Origin: Ectopseudomonas toyotomiensis
Lineage (GTDB): Bacteria > Pseudomonadota > Gammaproteobacteria > Pseudomonadales > Pseudomonadaceae
Direction of reading: 5' to 3'
Assembly (NCBI RefSeq): GCF_900115695.1
Contig: NZ_FOXK01000001.1
Coordinates: forward strand, 186,001 to 250,000
Length of the DNA stretch: 64,000 nt
Position 1 is the first letter of the stretch. Each line of letters starts with the position of its first letter. Below the pieces are notes generated by a model. It searched no databases and was not told the DNA's origin. It was given only the letters and a program-made list of their open reading frames with translations. This document shows positions 56,240-64,000 of this stretch, one piece after another. The translations under genes were made by a program, and so were the position numbers.

Positions 56240-56932
56240 ATGCGCCTGGATCGTTTTCTCAGCAACTTCCCCCGCTTCAGCCGCCAGGACAGCCGCCTGC
56301 TGATCAGCGCCGGCCGCCTGCGTGTAGACGGCGCGATCGTCCACGACCCGCGCCATGAGGTGCGCGACTTCCAGCGCATCGAGCTGGACGACGAACTGCT
56401 GCAAGCCGGACGCAGCGCGCGCTACTGGATGCTGCACAAACCGGTCGGCGTGGTCAGCGCCACCGAGCACGACGAACACCGCACCGTCCTCGATCTGCTC
56501 GACCAGCCGGACAAGCACGACCTGCACTTGGCCGGCCGCCTCGACCTGAACACCAGCGGCCTGCTGCTGATCACCAACGACGGGCGCTGGTCGCGGCGCA
56601 TCACCCAGCCGCAGCAGCGCAAGCCCAAGGTCTACCACGTCACCACCGAACAGCCGATCACCGCCGAGTACGCCGAGGTCTTCGCTCAAGGCCTGTACTT
56701 CGCCTTCGAAGACCTCACCACCCTGCCCGCCCAGCTCGAGGTACTGAGCAGCCACGAAGCCCGGCTGACCCTGTTCGAAGGTCGTTACCACCAGGTCAAG
56801 CGCATGTTCGGCCATTTCCGCAATCGCGTCATCACCCTGCACCGCGAAAGCATGGGCGAAATCATCCTCGACCCACAGCTCGCCCCCGGCCAATACCGCG
56901 CACTGACGGATGCCGAAATCGCCAGCGTTTGA
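56240..56932 (+). CDS. rsuA: 16S rRNA pseudouridine synthase RsuA
   Basis: This 230-residue protein has an N-terminal S4 domain (MRLDRFLSNF...SAGRLRVDG) and the RsuA catalytic domain with Asp102 in GRLDLNTSGLLL. KPVGVVSAT and EGRYHQVKRMFGH complete the family motifs. It makes pseudouridine 516 in 16S rRNA (E. coli numbering). It ends the three-gene unit with the cyclase and CWC protein. Confidence 0.94.
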   Translation: MRLDRFLSNFPRFSRQDSRLLISAGRLRVDGAIVHDPRHEVRDFQRIELDDELLQAGRSARYWMLHKPVGVVSATEHDEHRTVLDLLDQPDKHDLHLAGRLDLNTSGLLLITNDGRWSRRITQPQQRKPKVYHVTTEQPITAEYAEVFAQGLYFAFEDLTTLPAQLEVLSSHEARLTLFEGRYHQVKRMFGHFRNRVITLHRESMGEIILDPQLAPGQYRALTDAEIASV

Positions 56933-57326
56933 TCGCCATCCTGCGCCGAAATCTGACTACCCGACCAACGGCAGCGCCAATCGGCTACAAAGATGTGACT
57001 CACCCTTGCGTGGCTGCAAGGTAACTGCTTGAATCGAACCATAAGTCTTGAGATGACCAACCGGTCACTACAAGACAGCTATACGTTCTTTCAGTTGCTG
57101 GCGCTTTGCGCCGACTGGATTCCTGCCTGGTAACACCGCCCTCTCCAAGGCCTTGAAAAGGTCCGGAGCGCTCGCCTGTTTCGATCCTAACTGCTTGAAA
57201 TTCCGATACTTATAAAAATCTCCAGCCTGACATCATGCTGTCACGCTCAGGCGCTTTTCTGACTGCTCAATCAAATGCGAACGGCCGCCCGCTCGCCTTG
57301 ACACACTTGCGCCAGGAGGAAACGAC
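56933..57326. other. 394-bp gap between rsuA and phaG
   Basis: No gene or clear repeat is visible. The stretch is less GC-rich than the coding regions and contains a small palindrome GACCAACCGGTC near 57052. It probably holds the phaG promoter, but I cannot place -35/-10 or -24/-12 elements with confidence. Confidence 0.4.
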
Positions 57327-58214
57327 ATGAGGCCAGAAACCGCAGTCGTCGAGATCAACAGGAAGCACAAGGTTCACACGGAGTTCTACGGCAACCCGGC
57401 AGCAAGCAAGACCATCATCCTGGTCAATGGCTCTCTGGCGACCACCGCCTCGTTCACGCAAACGGTCAAGTACCTGCAGCCGCAGTTCAATGTGGTGGCC
57501 TTCGACCTGCCCTATGCCGGCCAGTCGAAACCACACAACAGCGACTTCACGCCCATCACCAAGGAAGACGAAGCGGCGATCCTGCTCAAGCTGATCGACC
57601 ACTACGGTGCCAACTACCTGATGTCCTTCTCCTGGGGCGGCGTCGCCTCCCTGCTCGCCCTGGCCCAACGCCCGGCGACGCTGGAAAAGGCCGCGATCTG
57701 CTCCTTCTCGCCGATCCTCAACGTGCCGATGCTCGACTACCTGCACAAGGGCCTGCGCTTCCTTGGCTCGGTAGACCGCGACAACGTCGCCCTGCTGGTC
57801 AACAGCACCATCGGCAAACACCTGCCGTCGCTGTTCAAGCGCTTTAACCACAAACATGTCAGCACCCTCGACGAGCACGAGTACCGGCAAATGTACGCGC
57901 ACATCAAGCAGGTACTGAACATGGAAGCGCACTACGGCAAGGAATGCCTGCAAGCCATCGACATCCCGCTGATATTCGTCAACGGCGACCGCGACGAATA
58001 CACCTCGGTGGAAGACGCCTGCCTGTTCGCCCAGCACATCGACCACGCCCAGTTCGCCGTGATCAACGACGCCGGCCACTTCCTCGATATGGAACACAAG
58101 GCCGCCTGGCTGCAGACCCAACGCGTGCTGCTGGACTTCTTCAACGCCCCCAGCAAACGCCTGCAACTGCCGACGCGCGGCGAGCTGCAGGAACTGCAGG
58201 CCATGGCCATATGA
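57327..58214 (+). CDS. phaG: PhaG-like (R)-3-hydroxyacyl-ACP transacylase/thioesterase
   Basis: This 295-residue alpha/beta hydrolase begins MRPETAVVEI and contains TIILVNGSLATTASFTQTVK, FDLPYAGQSKPHN, the nucleophile elbow SFSWGG, NGDRDEYTSVEDA and the His in DAGHFLDME. It resembles P. putida PhaG more than RhlA across its length. PhaG diverts 3-hydroxyacyl-ACP from fatty-acid synthesis toward polyhydroxyalkanoate; RhlA would make rhamnolipid precursor. GGAGGAAACGAC precedes the ATG. No rhlB or CoA ligase gene is adjacent. Confidence 0.85.
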   Translation: MRPETAVVEINRKHKVHTEFYGNPAASKTIILVNGSLATTASFTQTVKYLQPQFNVVAFDLPYAGQSKPHNSDFTPITKEDEAAILLKLIDHYGANYLMSFSWGGVASLLALAQRPATLEKAAICSFSPILNVPMLDYLHKGLRFLGSVDRDNVALLVNSTIGKHLPSLFKRFNHKHVSTLDEHEYRQMYAHIKQVLNMEAHYGKECLQAIDIPLIFVNGDRDEYTSVEDACLFAQHIDHAQFAVINDAGHFLDMEHKAAWLQTQRVLLDFFNAPSKRLQLPTRGELQELQAMAI

Positions 58215-58299
58215 ACCGGTCCAGAGGCGAACCGGCTGCACGACAAGCCCCGGTTCGCCCTTCATTTCCGCCGTTGATTCCGGTATAAAGGCACCCGCT

Positions 58300-58373
58300 G
58301 CGGGTGTCGTATAATGGTAATACCCTAGCTTCCCAAGCTAGAGCCGTGGGTTCGATTCCCATCACCCGCTCCA
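58300..58373 (+). tRNA. tRNA-Gly (anticodon CCC)
   Basis: The 74-nt sequence folds as a cloverleaf: acceptor GCGGGTG/CACCCGC, anticodon stem CTAGC/GCTAG with loop TTCCCAA (anticodon CCC), T-arm GTGGG-TTCGATT-CCCAT. The CCA end is encoded. A terminator follows 14 bp downstream. Confidence 0.95.
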
Positions 58374-58386
58374 GACCGCCAAGCAA

Positions 58387-58417
58387 GAGCCCCGTCATCA
58401 CTGACGGGGCTTTTTCG
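58387..58417 (+). terminator. Rho-independent terminator after tRNA-Gly
   Basis: AGCCCCGTCA-TCAC-TGACGGGGCT is followed by five T residues. Confidence 0.9.
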
Positions 58418-58779
58418 TTTCTGATGCCTATAAGACTCTGATCACCCAGCCGCAGGGCTGTGATTGCTCCCCTCGGACGATAACCGAGTGCGCAGCGACC
58501 ATCTTGTACAAGACTCCCACATTCCTTTGCGACGCCCAGCCCCCGCAGGCACACCATTCATCGCCCAGCATGCCCCTCGCCAGGCCCAGAGATTAAGCCA
58601 CATCCAGCCAAGACACCCGATCCAGAGCAGCAAAGTGCCATCAATTAGCTTCATCAAGCTTGCCCATTGAAAAGCCCTAATAGCTATACAAACAGAAAAC
58701 CACGTACAAGGCTGCAGCAGGCCAAGTGTGTGAATCGCGCAAGCCGCGCGGCGTCGTCTGCATCTTGAGGAGTAACCGC
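58418..58779. other. Gap after tRNA-Gly
   Basis: This 362-bp stretch has no gene with a credible start and no clear repeat. A minus-strand open frame at 58442-58657 has a hydrophobic start but no ribosome site. The region is AT-richer near 58670-58700, which could hold the chemoreceptor promoter. A duplicated tRNA 3' end, which would mark an integrated island, was not seen. Confidence 0.4.
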
Positions 58780-60423
58780 ATGAATTCCCCCATGAGTATT
58801 GCTCAGCGTCTGAGCCTGGGCTTTGGCCTGGTGCTGTCGCTGATGATTCTGATCACGCTCATCGGTGTGCAGCGCGTCGGTTTCATCGATGAGACGCTGA
58901 CCGCCGTCAGCGATGGCGCCGCCCTGAAGCAGCGCTACGCGATCAACTTTCGCGGTAGCGTGCATGATCGCGCCATCGCCATTCGCGATGCGGTACTGGA
59001 TGGCGATGGCGCGGCGTTGACCGGGCACCTGAGCGAGATCCAGCGTCTTGATCGCTTCTATCAGGAATCGGCGCAGGCCATGGAAGCGCTGCTGGCGAAG
59101 CAGGCGTCCACGGCAGCGGAGCAGCGCCTGCTGGAGAACATCAAGACCATCGAGCGCAGCACGCTAGCGCTGACCGAGCAGTTGATCAGCCTTCGCCGCA
59201 CCGGCAATGAGGCGGCGCTGCCGCTTTTGATGGAGCAGGCCTCTCCGGCTTACAGCGAGTGGCTCAAGCACATCAATGCCTTTATTGATCATCAGGAAGA
59301 GGTGATCAGCCAGGATCTGGGCGAGGTGCGCGAGGTGGCCGGTGGCTTCCGTTTGCTGATTTTGCTGGTGACGGGCGCCGCCTTGCTGCTGAGCGTGGGC
59401 ATCAGCCTGGTAATCATCAACAAGTTGAAATCGACACTGGGCGCTGAGCCGCACCGGGTCGCGCAGGTGATCCAGCAATTGGCCAAGGGTGAGCTCGATC
59501 AGCAGATCGAGACGCAGTATCCGAATAGCGTGATGGCGGATCTGCAGAACATGGTGCGCCACCTGAGCGACACCATCGCGCAGGTACGCAGTGCGGCAAC
59601 GGAGCTGACTCATTCGTCGGATCAGTTGATGGCCACATCCGACAGCAACAACCAGCAGATTCGTCTGCAATCGAGCGAGGCCGAGCAAATGGCCACGGCG
59701 ATCAACCAGATGGCCGCCACGGTCAGCGAGGTGGCCAACTATGCTGCCAGCGCAGCGGCCGCCACACGTAATGCCGGCTGTGAGGTGACCATTGGCAACC
59801 GCGTGGTGAACGAGACGGCAACCGCCATCCAGACCCTGGCGCGCACCCTTGAGAGCGCGACGCAAAGCGTGCAGCAGGTTTCCACCGACAGCGAGAGCAT
59901 CGAAAAGATCATCGAGGTGATCACCTCCATCGCCGAACAGACCAATCTGCTGGCGCTCAATGCGGCCATCGAGGCTGCCCGCGCCGGCGAGCACGGCCGT
60001 GGCTTTGCCGTGGTGGCAGACGAGGTGCGGTCCCTGGCGACCCGCACGCAGGACTCGACCCGTGAAATTCGCGGCATGATCGCCAAGCTCCAGGAGGGTG
60101 CCGGGAAGGCTGCAGAGGTGATGCTCGAGAGCCGCGAGTTGGCGCAGAAGACCGTCGAGCAGACCGTGCTGGCCGAGCAGGCGCTGAGCAAGATCAGTGA
60201 TGAAGTGACCGCGATCAATGACATGAACACGCAGATCGCCAGCGCCTCGGAACAGCAGAGCGCGGTCGCCGAGGAGGTCAACCAGAACATAAGCCGCATT
60301 CACAACGCGACCCTGGAAACCTCCGCCGGCTCGGAGCAGGTGGCAGCCTCCAGCCAGGAGCTGGCAACCCTGGCGAACCGCCTGACCGACAAGGTGAGCT
60401 TCTTCAAGGTGCGGGTAGCCTGA
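58780..60423 (+). CDS. Methyl-accepting chemotaxis protein
   Basis: This 547-residue chemoreceptor has TM1 at about 11-32, a periplasmic four-helix-bundle sensor at about 33-190, TM2 at about 193-218, a HAMP region ([20 protein letters not shown]) and the signalling hairpin [37 protein letters not shown]. It should relay a periplasmic ligand to CheA/CheW. No CheR-docking pentapeptide is seen at the C-terminus. The ATG follows TTGAGGAGTAACC. The ligand is unknown. Confidence 0.94.
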   Translation: MNSPMSIAQRLSLGFGLVLSLMILITLIGVQRVGFIDETLTAVSDGAALKQRYAINFRGSVHDRAIAIRDAVLDGDGAALTGHLSEIQRLDRFYQESAQAMEALLAKQASTAAEQRLLENIKTIERSTLALTEQLISLRRTGNEAALPLLMEQASPAYSEWLKHINAFIDHQEEVISQDLGEVREVAGGFRLLILLVTGAALLLSVGISLVIINKLKSTLGAEPHRVAQVIQQLAKGELDQQIETQYPNSVMADLQNMVRHLSDTIAQVRSAATELTHSSDQLMATSDSNNQQIRLQSSEAEQMATAINQMAATVSEVANYAASAAAATRNAGCEVTIGNRVVNETATAIQTLARTLESATQSVQQVSTDSESIEKIIEVITSIAEQTNLLALNAAIEAARAGEHGRGFAVVADEVRSLATRTQDSTREIRGMIAKLQEGAGKAAEVMLESRELAQKTVEQTVLAEQALSKISDEVTAINDMNTQIASASEQQSAVAEEVNQNISRIHNATLETSAGSEQVAASSQELATLANRLTDKVSFFKVRVA

Positions 60424-60630
60424 AGACGTAGCGCGGGTGACGGCCAGCCGTTCGGGCGACTGCATCGATGCCTTTGCACGACGCTCGAGGTTTCTGGTTT
60501 ATCGCTGTATTTATCAGGCAGTAGCTGCCTCAAACCCGCGCTGCCTCCTCGCCGAAGCACTGATCCAACCGGAACTTCTGCCCCTCAACGCCACCAGAAC
60601 CCTATACGTCTTTTTCTGGAGGCCCCGGCG

Positions 60631-61764
60631 ATGGAACAGTGGAATATCTGGCTCGAGCGTGATCTCTGGCTCAACGTGGCGATCGTGGTGGTCGCCACGG
60701 CGCTGATCTACAGCGTGCTGCGTACCCTGGTGAACACCCTGCACAAGCGGCTCAAGGCCTGGTCGAAGGACCAGGACGGCAGTTGGCCGCACTTCGTCGC
60801 CATGGTCATCGGCCGTACCAGCCGCGTGCTGCTGCTGGCCTTTTCCCTGTTGCTGGCGCTGCGTCTGCCGGAGCTGCCCGGCAGCTGGCACAGCGCCCTT
60901 AGCCATACCTGGTTCGTCGCCCTGGCCTTGCAGGTGGCGTTGTGGGTCGACACCGGCGTGCGCCTGTGGTCGCGCAGCCTGGTGATGGGCAAGAACGGCG
61001 GCAGTTACAACCCGGTCATGACCACCATCATCAGCATCATGATCCTGATCGTGGTCTGGTCGGTGATGCTGCTGTCGATCCTGGCCAACCTGGGGGTGGA
61101 TATCACCGCGCTGGTGGCCAGCCTGGGTGTCGGCGGTATCGCTGTGGCGCTGGCGGTGCAGACGGTGCTCAGCGATGTGTTCGCCTCGCTGTCGATTGGC
61201 GTCGACAAACCCTTCGAGATTGGAGATTTTGTGGTGTTCGGCGAGGTGGCCGGGACCATCGAGCATATCGGCCTGAAGACCACGCGTATCCGCAGTCTCA
61301 GCGGTGAGCAGGTGGTGTGTGCCAATGCCGACCTGCTGCGCCAGGTCGTGCACAACTACAAACGCATGAATACCCGCCGCATCGTCTTCAAGTTCGGCAT
61401 CAACTACGACACCCCGAGCGCCAAGGTACGCCAGGTGGCGGAGAAGGTCGGTGATATCATCCGTGCCACGCCCAAAGCCAGGTTCGACCGCGCGCATTTT
61501 CTCGGTTTCGATGAAAGCCAGCTGACCTTCGAGGTGGTCTATATCGTGCTGACCTCGGACTACAACCAGTACATGGACATCCAGCAGGAGATCAACCTGC
61601 AGTTGCTCGATGCCCTGCGCCAGCTGGATGTGCGCTTCGCCCTACCCCGCCGCGATCTGCGCCTGGTGGGCGAGAAGATGCCGGTGATCAAGGTCGACGG
61701 CCTACCGCAGCCGGCCCAGAGCGAGGGCAACGACTCGGATCAGCGCCTGCCGAGGTTCAGCTGA
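60631..61764 (+). CDS. MscS-family mechanosensitive channel
   Basis: This 377-residue membrane protein has four or five N-terminal helices, the pore-lining helix and glycine-rich turn ITALVASLGVGGIAVALAVQTVLSDVFASLSI, and the beta domain (DKPFEIGDFVVFGEVAGTIEHIGLKTTRIRS). It is longer than E. coli MscS (286 residues) because of extra N-terminal helices. CTGGAGGCCCCGGCG precedes the ATG. It is expected to release solutes under hypo-osmotic stress. Confidence 0.93.
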   Translation: MEQWNIWLERDLWLNVAIVVVATALIYSVLRTLVNTLHKRLKAWSKDQDGSWPHFVAMVIGRTSRVLLLAFSLLLALRLPELPGSWHSALSHTWFVALALQVALWVDTGVRLWSRSLVMGKNGGSYNPVMTTIISIMILIVVWSVMLLSILANLGVDITALVASLGVGGIAVALAVQTVLSDVFASLSIGVDKPFEIGDFVVFGEVAGTIEHIGLKTTRIRSLSGEQVVCANADLLRQVVHNYKRMNTRRIVFKFGINYDTPSAKVRQVAEKVGDIIRATPKARFDRAHFLGFDESQLTFEVVYIVLTSDYNQYMDIQQEINLQLLDALRQLDVRFALPRRDLRLVGEKMPVIKVDGLPQPAQSEGNDSDQRLPRFS

Positions 61765-61930
61765 CTGCAAGGGCGAGAGGTCGTCGGTGCTGCTTGCAGG
61801 CTGACGACCTGAGCAGCAGCCCATGCACCAACCAGCCCGCAATAAAGGCTTCTAGCCATCACGCAAGTGTTTGAAAAACCTTAAATTTCTATCTTCCCAT
61901 CGACAGCGGTGACGGCTACTCTGCCGCCCC

Positions 61931-62629
61931 ATGATTCGACGCCTACTACCCCTGCTCTGCTGTTTCACAGCCCTTTCCCTGCACGCCGCACCCGCCACTT
62001 TCGCCGAGGCCAAGCGCCTGGCCTGGCCGCTGTATGAGCAGCAGTCCACCGAGTTCTATTGCGGCTGCAAGTACAGCGGCAATCGGGTCGATCTGCGCTC
62101 CTGTGGTTACACGCCGCGCAAGAACGCCAATCGCGCCCAGCGCATCGAGTGGGAACATATCGTCCCGGCCTGGGTGATCGGTCATCAACGTCAGTGCTGG
62201 CAGAAAGGCGGCCGCAAGAACTGCGCGGCCAACGATGCGCAGTTCCGCAAGGCCGAAGCCGATCTGCACAACCTGGTCCCGAGCATTGGCGAGGTTAATG
62301 GCGACCGCAGCAACTACAGCTTTGCCTGGCTGCCGCAGAAGTCGCATCAATACGGCCGTTGCGAGACGGTGGTGGACTTCAAGGCGCGCAAGGTGATGCC
62401 GCGCCCGGCCATTCGCGGGATGATCGCGCGCACCTATTTCTACATGTCCGACCGTTACAAACTGCGCCTGTCGAAACAGGATCGGCAGCTCTACGAGGCC
62501 TGGAGCAAGGCCTACCCGCCCAAGGTCTGGGAGCAGCAACGCAACCAGCAGGTAGCCTGCGTGATGGGCTGGGGCAATCCTTATGTGGGCAAAGTGGATA
62601 TGAGCCGCTGTGCGCGCAAGCGTGCGTAG
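61931..62629 (+). CDS. Secreted endonuclease I (EndA/NucM type)
   Basis: This 232-residue protein has a signal peptide ending HAA or just after. The nuclease motifs IEWEHIVPAW and DLHNLVPSIGEVNGDRSNY hold the His-metal finger active site, and six or more Cys residues suggest disulfides. It cleaves double-stranded DNA in the periplasm or outside the cell. The length matches E. coli EndA (235). It has no operon partner. Confidence 0.94.
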   Translation: MIRRLLPLLCCFTALSLHAAPATFAEAKRLAWPLYEQQSTEFYCGCKYSGNRVDLRSCGYTPRKNANRAQRIEWEHIVPAWVIGHQRQCWQKGGRKNCAANDAQFRKAEADLHNLVPSIGEVNGDRSNYSFAWLPQKSHQYGRCETVVDFKARKVMPRPAIRGMIARTYFYMSDRYKLRLSKQDRQLYEAWSKAYPPKVWEQQRNQQVACVMGWGNPYVGKVDMSRCARKRA

Positions 62630-62644
62630 GGCGCAGGATACGAA

Positions 62645-62815
62645 GGGTCGCGGCTGAAGCCCCTCCCACAGATGCGGGAGACTTGTGCGAGCGGCTTCAG
62701 CCGCGATTAGAACTTCTACCGCTGCCCAAACCGCCTTGATGCTTTTGTCCGGTACATCATTCAGATGCAATCCGGGACGCTCACAGCATCGCGGCTGAAG
62801 CCGCTCCTACGGGTG
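62645..62815. repeat. REP-like palindromes
   Basis: TCGCGGCTGAAGCCCCTCCCACAG, GAGCGGCTTCAGCCGCGAT and ATCGCGGCTGAAGCCGCTCCTAC are three units of the same extragenic repeat type as at 54130-54457, together with a GATGCAATCCGGG fragment. Confidence 0.75.
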
Positions 62816-62834
62816 TGCGTTGCAACGTGGCGGG

Positions 62835-63032
62835 CTACGAAAGGCGCTGTAACTCGCGCCGCACCATGTTGGCGAATTCCGGCGGGCTGAGCTGGTACAG
62901 CTCCTGCGCCACCCAGGGTAGCCAGCGCCCTTGCAGCTCGGCCTTGCGCGCCAGCAGGCGCTGGGCCTCGGCTTCGGCGCGAGCCTGGTGCTCGCGGTGG
63001 TAGGCGGCGCGGCTCGGTTTTTCTGTGCTCAC
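62835..63032 (-). CDS. Small charged hypothetical protein
   Basis: This 65-residue frame starts at a GTG preceded by GAGGAAAAGGG. It begins VSTEKPSRAAYHREHQARAEAEAQRLLARK and is mostly helical and charged, with WLPWVAQELYQLSPPEFANMVRREL in the second half. No signal peptide or metal motif is visible. It is divergent from the TyrR-like regulator, with a 73-bp gap. Function is unknown. Confidence 0.6.
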   Translation of the reverse strand: MSTEKPSRAAYHREHQARAEAEAQRLLARKAELQGRWLPWVAQELYQLSPPEFANMVRRELQRLS

Positions 63033-63105
63033 GGTGTTGCCCTTTTCCTCATATCGAGCAGAGCAGGCATAATCGCCGCCTGCTCGCCCATTTCGACCGT
63101 CATCA

Positions 63106-64000
63106 ATGCGCATCCACGTCAGCTTCATCGACCGCGTCGGCATTACCCAGGAAGTCCTGGCGCTGCTTGGCGGGCGTAATCTGAACCTCGATGCGGTGGA
63201 GATGGTACCGCCAAACGTCTATATCGACGCACCGACCTTGAGCGCCGCCGTGCTCGAGGAGCTGCGCGGCGCGTTGCTGCAGGTGCACGGTGTGCAGAGC
63301 GTCGAGGTGGTGGACATTCTGCCCGGCCAGCGTCGCCGCCTGCAGCTCGATGCGCTGCTCGCGGCCATGCCCGATCCGGTACTGGCGGTGGACGACCGCG
63401 CCACCGTGCTGCTGGCCAACCCGGCGCTGGTGGACATGTGCAACCGCCCGCCCGAAGGCCTGAGCATCGCCGCGCTGTTCGCCGATGACGCGTTGCAGCA
63501 ATCGCTGCTCGCCGCCGGTTTTCATCAGCCGCTGCGCGAGGTGCATTTCGCCGGTCAGCCGCTGCTGCTCGATGCCCAACCAATCACTGAGGACGGTCGC
63601 CTGACTGGCGGCCTGCTGACCCTGTATGCCCCGAGCCGCATGGGTCAGCGTTTGGCTGCGCTGCATCACGACCATGCCGAGGGCTTCGATTCTCTGCTTG
63701 GCGAGTCGGCACCAATCCGTGCGCTCAAGGCCCGCGCGCTGCGGGTGGCGTCGCTCGATGCGCCGCTGCTGATCCACGGCGAAACCGGCACCGGCAAGGA
63801 GCTGGTGGCACGCGCCTGTCACACCGTCAGCGTGCGTCGCACTGCGCCTTTCCTCGCATTGAACTGCGCCGCCCTGCCAGAGAACCTGGCCGAGAGCGAG
63901 CTGTTCGGCTACGCCCCCGGCGCCTTCACCGGCGCCCAACGTGGCGGCAAGCCAGGGCTACTGGAGCTGGCCAACCAGGGCACGGTGTTTCTCGACGAGA
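63106..64000 (+). CDS. gcsR: TyrR-like sigma-54 activator, GcsR-type (N-terminal part)
   Basis: The visible 298 residues include an ACT domain (MRIHVSFIDRVGITQEVLALLGGRNLNLD), a PAS domain (about 80-180) and the start of the AAA+ domain with Walker A GETGTGKE (225-232) and an intact GAFTGA loop (272-277) for sigma-54 contact. The start resembles P. aeruginosa GcsR, the glycine-responsive activator of the glycine cleavage genes, more than PhhR. The C-terminal HTH is outside the window, so the name is provisional. Confidence 0.82.
   Translation, partial: MRIHVSFIDRVGITQEVLALLGGRNLNLDAVEMVPPNVYIDAPTLSAAVLEELRGALLQVHGVQSVEVVDILPGQRRRLQLDALLAAMPDPVLAVDDRATVLLANPALVDMCNRPPEGLSIAALFADDALQQSLLAAGFHQPLREVHFAGQPLLLDAQPITEDGRLTGGLLTLYAPSRMGQRLAALHHDHAEGFDSLLGESAPIRALKARALRVASLDAPLLIHGETGTGKELVARACHTVSVRRTAPFLALNCAALPENLAESELFGYAPGAFTGAQRGGKPGLLELANQGTVFLDE

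Noticed and set aside
57327-58214. rhlA of a rhamnolipid operon
   Set aside because: The protein is closer to PhaG in its start and central motifs, and no rhlB or rhlR gene is nearby.
58442-58657. A 71-codon minus-strand frame with a hydrophobic start
   Set aside because: No ribosome site, no similarity, and it overlaps a region likely to hold regulatory DNA.
58300-58779. Island attachment at tRNA-Gly
   Set aside because: No second copy of the tRNA 3' end and no integrase were seen in the window.

Overview
The window is a 64 kb, GC-rich stretch of chromosome that looks like Pseudomonas. The genus call rests on gene content and order: rnfABCDGE-nth followed by the small PA3496-type gene, gloA-argG-motY-pyrC-rnt-bfd, braCDEFG, an mmsR/mmsA-type valine catabolic cluster, a PhaG-like transacylase and a TyrR-like sigma-54 activator resembling GcsR. 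The many GTAGGAGCGG/CAGCCGCG palindromic intergenic repeats fit the same genus. A species cannot be named from this window alone; the mendocina/oleovorans side of the genus is an inference.

Positions 1-6.6 kb hold NAD synthesis (end of pncB, nadE), dcd, a cold-shock protein, apbC/mrp and metG. Positions 6.7-13.6 kb hold the Rnf membrane complex operon with nth; rnfC carries a recently amplified 195-bp tandem repeat. Positions 13.7-21 kb are housekeeping genes: a diguanylate cyclase, gloA, argG, motY, pyrC, rnt, an iron-regulated-looking bfd and two small conserved proteins. Positions 21.3-26.2 kb are the branched-chain amino-acid ABC transporter braCDEFG. Positions 26.4-29.5 kb hold a lipoprotein, ung, an HDOD protein and a thioesterase.

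Positions 29.5-38.2 kb encode an AraC-type regulator and a complete route from isobutyryl-CoA to propionyl-CoA (acyl-CoA dehydrogenase, enoyl-CoA hydratase, 3-hydroxyisobutyryl-CoA hydrolase, MmsB, MmsA), with an unexpected periplasmic binding protein inside the cluster. An alkylsulfatase-family metallohydrolase with a divergent LysR regulator follows.

Positions 41.7-54.1 kb are the most interesting part: a guanidine-use island. Three guanidine-I (ykkC) riboswitches each sit about 80 bp downstream of a near-identical sigma-54-type -24/-12 element. They precede two paralogous binding proteins and the permease/ATPase genes. The third leads into two DUF1989 proteins (carboxyguanidine deiminase subunits) and a biotin-dependent guanidine/urea carboxylase. 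Between the two halves, on the opposite strand, lies a two-gene operon (2-oxoglutarate/Fe(II) dioxygenase plus an unrecognised 310-residue protein) with a fourth matching sigma-54-type element. This suggests a coordinated, nitrogen-responsive system that may release guanidine from a guanidino compound as well as import and degrade it. No allophanate hydrolase gene is present here. The carboxylase also carries an in-frame palindromic repeat at a domain boundary.

Positions 54.5-64 kb hold a Cache-GGDEF cyclase coupled to a CWC-type zinc protein and RsuA, then a PhaG-like gene, tRNA-Gly(CCC), a chemoreceptor, an MscS channel, an EndA-type nuclease and the start of the GcsR-like activator. I saw no insertion sequence, prophage or CRISPR array. 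Site coordinates were counted by eye and may be off by one or two bases.
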